NCBI GenBank assembly: GCA_946886675.1
Contig: CAMPIZ010000037.1
Location: 1-10,318, forward strand
Direction of reading: 5' to 3'
DNA length: 10,318 bases
Origin: an uncultured Flavobacterium sp.
GTDB lineage: Bacteria > Bacteroidota > Bacteroidia > Flavobacteriales > Flavobacteriaceae
The notes under the pieces are model-generated. The model was not told the origin of the DNA, searched no databases, and saw nothing but the letters and a program-made list of their open reading frames with translations. Positions 4,919-10,318 of the stretch are shown here, piece by piece. A program made the position numbers and the translations under genes. How positions within the stretch are numbered: the first letter of the stretch is position 1; every line of letters starts with the position of its first letter.

Positions 4919-7672
4919 ATGAGAGTAAAAAAAATCGTATTCTGCTGTTTACTGCATCTTCTTTTCTATTCCGGGTTAAAAGCTCAGGATCTACTTCCGT
5001 TTGTAGAAAACTTTACCAAATCAGATTATACAGGAGATAATCAGGTATGGAGTGTAACACAGGGAAATGATAATGCTCTCTATTTTGCCAATAACCATTA
5101 TCTTTTGCGGTATAACGGTGTAAAGTGGGAAAAATACTTTTTACCCAACAAAACCATCATTCGCTCTGTTTATGCTAAAGAAGACAGGATTTATTGTGGT
5201 TCGTATCGTGAATTTGGATATTGGAAGAGGGTAAAAGGTATTATGAAATACTATTCTGTTTCAAAAGCTGTAAATATCTTTACCGGTGCTGCAGATAATG
5301 AAGAAATCTGGAAGATATTCGGCTACCAGGATAATATTTATTTTCAGTCATTCAATGCTCTTTATGTTTATGATGGCAAAACTGTAGAAAAACTTACTTT
5401 TCCTTCCCTGGTGTCTTATTGTTATTTTTTAAATGATACGGTTTATGCAGCAACGGTAAGAAACGGTATATATAAGCTTAAAGGAAAAACATTTGAAAAA
5501 ATAGAAGCCTGGAGCCAACTGGAAAACAATGTTATTCATGGTATTGAGATGATAGATGGCCAGTTTTACATTTTTACTAAAAACAATGGTATATACAGGG
5601 GGGATGAAAAAAATATTTTGCCGTGGAGTATACCGCTTAATAATATTCTTAAGGAAAATGTTATCCTCTGTTCAAAGTTTGTTGATACCAATACACTTGC
5701 AGTAGGCAGTGCGCTTCAGGGGCTTTTTATTGTTGAGGTTAGTTCCGGTACTTATAAAAATATAAACAGACAGAATACTTTAAAAAACAACGCTGTTCTT
5801 TCATTAGCTCTTGACAAGGAAAACGACCTGTGGCTTGGGCTGGACAATGGTATATCGCATATAGAGGTAAATTCCCCTGTTTCTGTTTTTTTTGACAGTT
5901 CTGGTATTCTTGGATCGGTATATGCACTTTCTACTCTGGATAATGGTTATTTATTCGCTACCAATCACGGTGTTTTTAAATATCAGGATAAATCACTATC
6001 TGCTGTGCCAAATTCTCAGGGCCAGGTTTGGGATATATATAAAAACGGAGCAGAATATATTATTGGCCATAACGATGGTACCTTTGTTTACAATGGAAAC
6101 AGCTTTAGTAAAGTAAGTCCCATTAACGGAGGCTGGCGATTTATAAAGAGCAGATATGATAATGCATATTTTCAGGCAAATTATGCGGGTATATCGGTCT
6201 ATAAAAATCTTAATAACCTAAGCGATTATAAGTCTTTAGACAGTATAAACAAACCATTTAAAAATATAGCACAAAACAAGCCCAATGAATTATGGGCTGC
6301 AGATAATTACCGTGGACTCTACAGAATTTCTTATGACAATAATTTCAATGTTACCCGCCGTGAAAATATATCTCAGGAAAATGGTATTGCAAATGATTAT
6401 GGTGTTAAGATTTTCAAATTTCGGGATGAAATACTGTTTTTTATAGATAATACCTGGTACACTTATAACAATATATCAGGGAAACTGGAAACAAACCATA
6501 TTTTTAATACTTCTTTCAGGAATATTTCAGATATTATTACGGTAGATGACCAGAGCTTTATAGTGATAAAAAATGGCCAGCTTTACATTATAAAGCGATC
6601 AGGTGATGGCTTTCAGTGGAAACTCATCCCGGAAAAATATTATCAGGGGAGGCTGATAATGGAAGATACAAGGGTTTTTAAAGATCATGAAAATTTGCTG
6701 ATTAACCTTGATGACGGCTTTTTGTCTTACAGCAGTGTAAATAACAAAAAGGAAGAAGCAAAAGTATATATGGAAGCTTTTAATCAGGGTGTACTCATTA
6801 AGAATGATCCTAAAATAAAACATAATCAGTCTTTAGAGCTGCATTTAATAAGTAATTATTTTGGATACAACCGCCCCGATCTCTTTTACAGATTAAATGA
6901 TTCTGAAGAATATGTACCTATCAAAAACGGGTATGTTATCCTTAATAATTTAAGTAGTGGTGAGCAAAATTTTGAGGTATTTTATAATGACGGTAAAAGC
7001 TATATTAAAACAGCAGACTATGAATTTGAAGTAGCCAGGCCATGGTACTTTTCTTTATGGATGATATTAATATACCTTGCTGTAATTTCAGCAGTTTTTT
7101 TCCTTTATTATAGATGGAATAAGGTTCGTTATTTACAAAAAATACGGCTTAATGAAGAAGAGCTTAAGCACAGGAGAGAAATTCTTGAACTGGAAATGGA
7201 AGCGGAGAACAAATTGAGGCAGCAGGAGTATGAAAAACATATATTAGAAGCTGAGGTTCAAAGTAAGGCTTCTGAGGTAGCAGGTAAATCTCTTTCTATA
7301 GCCAAGCATAGCGAAATGATTGAAAGTATACAGGAAGTGCTTGAAAGCAAGGTTGAGGGTGATGATTTGAAAAATAAGATACGTAAAATCATAAAAAGCA
7401 GTGCACTTAGTAAAAATGAATGGCAGAGTTTCGAAAAAAATCTTATAAAAAGCCATGAAGAATTTGTAGAAAGGCTTTCGAAAAAGTATCCAGCGCTAAC
7501 ACCCAAAGACATCAAACTTTGTATCTATTTAAAGATGAATTTATCTTCTAAAGAAATAGCTCCATTAATGAATATATCTTATAGGGGTGTTGAGCTTCAC
7601 CGTTATCGTCTTAGAAAAAAACTGGAAATTAATCAGGAAGAAAGCCTTTCGAGATTTATGATTAATGTATAA
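4919..7672 (+). CDS. SusR-like membrane-spanning sensor/transcription regulator
   Basis: This 917-residue one-protein signalling system carries no kinase or receiver domain. Residues 1-22 are a signal peptide (basic start, hydrophobic core, cut near LKAQ-D). Residues about 25-610 look like a periplasmic beta-propeller of repeated blades; NAVLSLALDKENDLWLGLDN (291-310) fits the Reg_prop repeat. Residues about 630-705 fit the three-tyrosine (Y_Y_Y) domain, which caps propellers in two-component-like sensors. One membrane helix spans about 709-731 (FSLWMILIYLAVISAVFFLY). A charged coiled coil follows at about 735-790. Residues 855-902 form a LuxR/GerE-type helix-turn-helix (LTPKDIKLCIYL, SSKEIAPLMNIS, VELHRYRLRKKL). 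SusR-type regulators share this plan: periplasmic sugar binding alters DNA binding of the cytoplasmic end. The susC-like gene directly downstream supports control of that uptake locus. The ligand cannot be told from sequence. The ATG at 4919 is chosen because the signal peptide starts there. Confidence 0.87.
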   Translation: MRVKKIVFCCLLHLLFYSGLKAQDLLPFVENFTKSDYTGDNQVWSVTQGNDNALYFANNHYLLRYNGVKWEKYFLPNKTIIRSVYAKEDRIYCGSYREFGYWKRVKGIMKYYSVSKAVNIFTGAADNEEIWKIFGYQDNIYFQSFNALYVYDGKTVEKLTFPSLVSYCYFLNDTVYAATVRNGIYKLKGKTFEKIEAWSQLENNVIHGIEMIDGQFYIFTKNNGIYRGDEKNILPWSIPLNNILKENVILCSKFVDTNTLAVGSALQGLFIVEVSSGTYKNINRQNTLKNNAVLSLALDKENDLWLGLDNGISHIEVNSPVSVFFDSSGILGSVYALSTLDNGYLFATNHGVFKYQDKSLSAVPNSQGQVWDIYKNGAEYIIGHNDGTFVYNGNSFSKVSPINGGWRFIKSRYDNAYFQANYAGISVYKNLNNLSDYKSLDSINKPFKNIAQNKPNELWAADNYRGLYRISYDNNFNVTRRENISQENGIANDYGVKIFKFRDEILFFIDNTWYTYNNISGKLETNHIFNTSFRNISDIITVDDQSFIVIKNGQLYIIKRSGDGFQWKLIPEKYYQGRLIMEDTRVFKDHENLLINLDDGFLSYSSVNNKKEEAKVYMEAFNQGVLIKNDPKIKHNQSLELHLISNYFGYNRPDLFYRLNDSEEYVPIKNGYVILNNLSSGEQNFEVFYNDGKSYIKTADYEFEVARPWYFSLWMILIYLAVISAVFFLYYRWNKVRYLQKIRLNEEELKHRREILELEMEAENKLRQQEYEKHILEAEVQSKASEVAGKSLSIAKHSEMIESIQEVLESKVEGDDLKNKIRKIIKSSALSKNEWQSFEKNLIKSHEEFVERLSKKYPALTPKDIKLCIYLKMNLSSKEIAPLMNISYRGVELHRYRLRKKLEINQEESLSRFMINV

Positions 7673-7740
7673 TTTTCAATCTTTTTTTACTGTTTAAGCA
7701 TTTTTGCTTCTCATTTTATGATTTTTTTAAACTCATCATT

Positions 7741-7835
7741 ACTACATCATTTGGCTTAAAATTGATGTACATGCCTTTTTATTAAATTATTGTAAATCAA
7801 TTATATATAACATATTTTTCATTGTATGATGTAGT
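7741..7835. promoter_or_regulatory. TGATGTA repeats, candidate operator of susC-like gene
   Basis: The heptamer TGATGTA occurs inverted at 7743-7749 and direct at 7763-7769 and 7827-7833. The first two form an inverted pair with centres 20 bases apart, about two helical turns. ACTACATCAT (7741-7750) and ATGATGTAGT (7826-7835) are a perfect 10-base inverted pair bracketing the predicted promoter. The arrangement suits a dimeric HTH regulator such as the gene upstream. The binding protein is inferred. Confidence 0.4.
7789..7820 (+). promoter_or_regulatory. Possible susC promoter
   Basis: ATTG (7789-7792) and TATTTTTC (7813-7820) are 20 bases apart and resemble the Bacteroidota -33/-7 pair, with one mismatch in the -7 motif. 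The leader to the ATG at 7915 would be about 90 bases. A weak promoter would fit a gene that needs an activator. Confidence 0.3.
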
Positions 7836-7871
7836 TAAGATAGGCTTAGGATTAACATACTACAACGTTTT

Positions 7872-7898
7872 AGTTAGTAATTTAGTGGTTAACTAACT
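7872..7898. repeat. Inverted repeat in the susC leader
   Basis: AGTTAGT (7872-7878) and ACTAACT (7892-7898) are exact inverted copies 13 bases apart, ending 16 bases before the susC-like ATG. It could form a leader hairpin near the ribosome binding region or be a protein site. The stem is AT-rich and weak. The remainder of the 242-base gap (7673-7914) shows no coding frame. Confidence 0.3.
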
Positions 7899-7914
7899 TT
7901 AACATAATCGATTT

Positions 7915-10318
7915 ATGAAAAACTTTATTCTTGGATTATTTCTCATGCTTGGAGGGTTTTTATCCTATGGGCAGGAAATAACAGGAAAGGTTGTTGATGC
8001 AAATGGACAGCCTATTCCTGATGTTTACATTACGGCAGATGCATCAGGTACATCTACAACTGCCGATCTTGATGGTAATTTTACAATTCAGGCTCAGGAA
8101 GGGGAAACCCTGACGTTTACAATGCTTGGCTTTGAAACATTAACTGCAACTGCGGCACAAGGTATGAGTGTTTCTCTTGCGCCAAGTGAATCGAGTATGC
8201 TTGAAGAAGTGGTGGTAATAGGTTATGGAGCCCAGCGTAAAGCAGATGTTACCGGATCTATAGCTACTGTAAAAGAAGAAGATTTGCGTAACAGGCCAAA
8301 TGCCAACCCCTTAAGTTCAGTACAAGGAAAAGTACCGGGCGTTTTAATTACAAATTCAGGTGCACCAGGTGCAGCACCGGGAGTGTCAATAAGGGGTTTG
8401 GGTAGTATTTCCGGTAATAATCCTTTATACGTAGTTGATGGGGTGCTTACAGATAATATAACTTACATTAACCCTAATGACATTGAAAGTATCAGTATTC
8501 TAAAAGATGCATCAAGTTCAGCTATTTATGGTATAAGGGCGGCTAATGGTGTAATTATTATTACTACAAAGCTTGGAAGAAAAACCGGGGTAGAAAACAT
8601 TAAATTTACTTATGACAGTAATATTGGTATTACTGTACCTACAAATGTATTGGAACTTGCTAATGCACAAGAATATATTCAGCTTTATAATGAAAAGCTG
8701 GCTTATGAGGGAGCAGATCCAAGTAATTACATTTCTGCAGATCAGTTTAACAACGTTGATACCAACTGGTATGATGAAATATTAAAGAAAAATGCTATTA
8801 CACAATCTCATAATGTTTCCATGCAGGGTGCATCTGAGAAATCAAGGTATAATATGGCATTGGGATATTTTACTCAGGAAGGTATATTAGAAGCAGGCAG
8901 GAATTTTAATTCCGGTAATGATTATGAAAGGATAACTGCTCGTTTTAACGGAGTTTATGATGTTTCTCAAAGTATAAGAATAGGAGGTAATATTGCTTAC
9001 TATACCTTTAATACAAATGATTCTCAAACGCCATTCCAGCAGGCGAGGATAGCGCCACCACTTTTACCTGTTTATAATCAAGATGGGGATTATGGTACAT
9101 TACCGGATTCACCTTCATTAGGTACTTTTGCAAATCCTAGGGCTACTCTTGACTTCTTTAGAGGTAAAAGTAAAGGTACAAGAACACTTATAAGTGGTTT
9201 TGGAGAAATAGATTTAATTAAAGAGCTAACTTTTAAAACAAGCTATTCAAGAGATTTTGGTAATGTAAATAATTATACTTACACACCTGAATACTTCGTT
9301 ACAAATAGTCAAAGGTCTGAAAACAGTATACTTACAAAACGTAATGATACTGATGAAAAACTATTATGGGAGAACACTCTTACATTCACAAAGGAGATAG
9401 ACAAACATAGATTTGTTGTGTTGGCGGGTTATAGTATTCAGCAAAATTCGACAACTGCCTTTAGGGCAGCTGCACAGGATGTACCTTTTTATGGAGACGA
9501 TTCTACATTGCATCTTAATCTTGGTACAGCTGTTACAAGTGCTATGCCGGATAATGAGGAGGGCTCTAAAACACGTTTTCAGTCATACTTCGGTAGGCTT
9601 CAATATGCTTTTGATGATAAGTATTTATTAAATGCCACAGTTAGAAGGGACGGAACTTCAGCTTACAACTTTAATGGTGATCAAAGGTCGGCAACTTTTC
9701 CTTCAATAGGTATTGGATGGATTATTAGCGAAGAAAACTTTATGGCAAACTCCGGTTTTGACTTCCTTAAACTTAAAGCAAGCTGGGGTAGGCTGGGTAA
9801 CGCTTCTATTACAAGACAGTTTGACCAGACGGCAACAGTACAAAGGCCGGCTTTCTTTGGTACACCTTCTCAGGTTGCTAATGCTATTTCGTTTACACAA
9901 TTAGTAGACCCAAGTATTAACTGGGAAGTTGTGGAAGAATTTGACCTTGGTGTTGAGTTAAGGACTTTTGCTAACAGGCTTACTTTTGAAGCAGGATATT
10001 ATAACAGAGAAACCACAGATGCAGTTTTTGCGGTGGCAATACCATCTCAGGCAGGTTTAGGAACAAGTTTCTTTACAAACGCGGGTTCTTTTGAAAATAA
10101 AGGTTTTGAGGTGTCACTTAACTGGGAAGACACTGTAAATGATAAATTTAAATATAATATTTATGGTAACTTCACTACCATTGATAATCAGATTACCGAA
10201 GTATTAGGAGGTTCTTTCCTTAACACCGGGCCGGGTCTTTTTGGTAACCCTATTAAGCGTTGGGAAGTAGGCCAGGAAATAGGGTCTTATTATGGTTATC
10301 AGGTAGAAGGTGTAGTAC
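7915..10318 (+). CDS. SusC/RagA-family TonB-linked outer membrane transporter (partial)
   Basis: The frame is open for 801 codons and runs off the window; the family is usually about 1000 residues, so roughly the last fifth is missing. It imports bound glycans or peptides across the outer membrane using TonB energy, normally with a SusD lipoprotein lid. Residues 1-19 are a signal peptide (MKNFILGLFLMLGGFLSYG). Residues about 20-92 are a carboxypeptidase-D-like domain (EITGKVVDANGQPIPDVYIT). A TonB-box-like stretch follows (LEEVVVIGYGAQRKADVTGS, 96-115). The plug domain has the family hallmarks SVQGKVPGVLI (135-145), GVSIRGLGS (156-164), NPLYVVDGV (169-177), DIESISILKDASSSAIYGIR (189-208) and AANGVIIITTK (209-219). 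The rest is beta-barrel, with repeated alternating aromatic strands. It lies 242 bases after the SusR-like regulator on the same strand, behind its own probable promoter. A susD gene is expected just beyond the right edge. The substrate cannot be read from this sequence. Confidence 0.95.
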   Translation, partial: MKNFILGLFLMLGGFLSYGQEITGKVVDANGQPIPDVYITADASGTSTTADLDGNFTIQAQEGETLTFTMLGFETLTATAAQGMSVSLAPSESSMLEEVVVIGYGAQRKADVTGSIATVKEEDLRNRPNANPLSSVQGKVPGVLITNSGAPGAAPGVSIRGLGSISGNNPLYVVDGVLTDNITYINPNDIESISILKDASSSAIYGIRAANGVIIITTKLGRKTGVENIKFTYDSNIGITVPTNVLELANAQEYIQLYNEKLAYEGADPSNYISADQFNNVDTNWYDEILKKNAITQSHNVSMQGASEKSRYNMALGYFTQEGILEAGRNFNSGNDYERITARFNGVYDVSQSIRIGGNIAYYTFNTNDSQTPFQQARIAPPLLPVYNQDGDYGTLPDSPSLGTFANPRATLDFFRGKSKGTRTLISGFGEIDLIKELTFKTSYSRDFGNVNNYTYTPEYFVTNSQRSENSILTKRNDTDEKLLWENTLTFTKEIDKHRFVVLAGYSIQQNSTTAFRAAAQDVPFYGDDSTLHLNLGTAVTSAMPDNEEGSKTRFQSYFGRLQYAFDDKYLLNATVRRDGTSAYNFNGDQRSATFPSIGIGWIISEENFMANSGFDFLKLKASWGRLGNASITRQFDQTATVQRPAFFGTPSQVANAISFTQLVDPSINWEVVEEFDLGVELRTFANRLTFEAGYYNRETTDAVFAVAIPSQAGLGTSFFTNAGSFENKGFEVSLNWEDTVNDKFKYNIYGNFTTIDNQITEVLGGSFLNTGPGLFGNPIKRWEVGQEIGSYYGYQVEGVV

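Noticed and set aside
7244..7515. Antisense frames over the coiled-coil and HTH part of the regulator
   Set aside because: They mirror Glu/Lys-rich coiled-coil codons and have no independent support.
7696..7709. Possible terminator after the regulator gene (AAGCA-TTTT-TGCTT)
   Set aside because: The stem is only five AT-rich pairs and no T-tract follows directly, so it is too weak to call.

Overview
The window looks like chromosome from a member of the Flavobacteriaceae (Bacteroidota). The evidence is the AT-rich intact genes, a tmRNA tag reading GENNYALAA, Bacteroidota-type promoters (TTG or TTTG, then about 19-20 bases, then TAnnTTTG), no clear Shine-Dalgarno sequences, and a SusC-type TonB-dependent transporter next to a membrane-spanning SusR-like regulator.

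Layout. Bases 1 to about 3030 look like the inner edge of a decayed integrative element. On the minus strand lie the C-terminal remnant of a Fic-family protein (56-493), a multiply frameshifted PRTRC system protein B (about 556-975), two weak convergent coding remnants (1042-1191 plus; 1234-1425 minus) around an inverted repeat, and an apparently intact tyrosine recombinase (1426-2730) with its own promoter. Between the recombinase and ssrA are an imperfect inverted repeat, a cluster of TGTGGCA heptamers and a strong terminator. Next comes ssrA (tmRNA, 3034-3431, minus), whose tRNA-like 3' end is the probable attachment site. The PRTRC pseudogene reads cleanly only if several frameshifts and a stop codon are crossed, so it is easy to miss.

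From about 3432 rightward the sequence is core-like and reads on the plus strand. It holds a saccharopine/alanine dehydrogenase-family enzyme (3637-4857) that ends in a terminator containing its own stop codon, then a 917-residue regulator (4919-7672). The regulator has a periplasmic propeller, one membrane helix, a coiled coil and a LuxR-type DNA-binding domain. After a 242-base regulatory gap comes a susC-like outer membrane transporter (7915 to beyond the window end).

The regulator and susC probably form a sensor and nutrient-uptake pair: ligand sensed in the periplasm would switch on the transporter and the susD and enzyme genes expected beyond the right edge. The gap carries repeated TGATGTA heptamers in an operator-like arrangement. 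I found no wholly new system. The most useful observations are the hidden PRTRC/Fic remnants, the integrase-ssrA junction with its repeats, and the candidate operator of the susC promoter.
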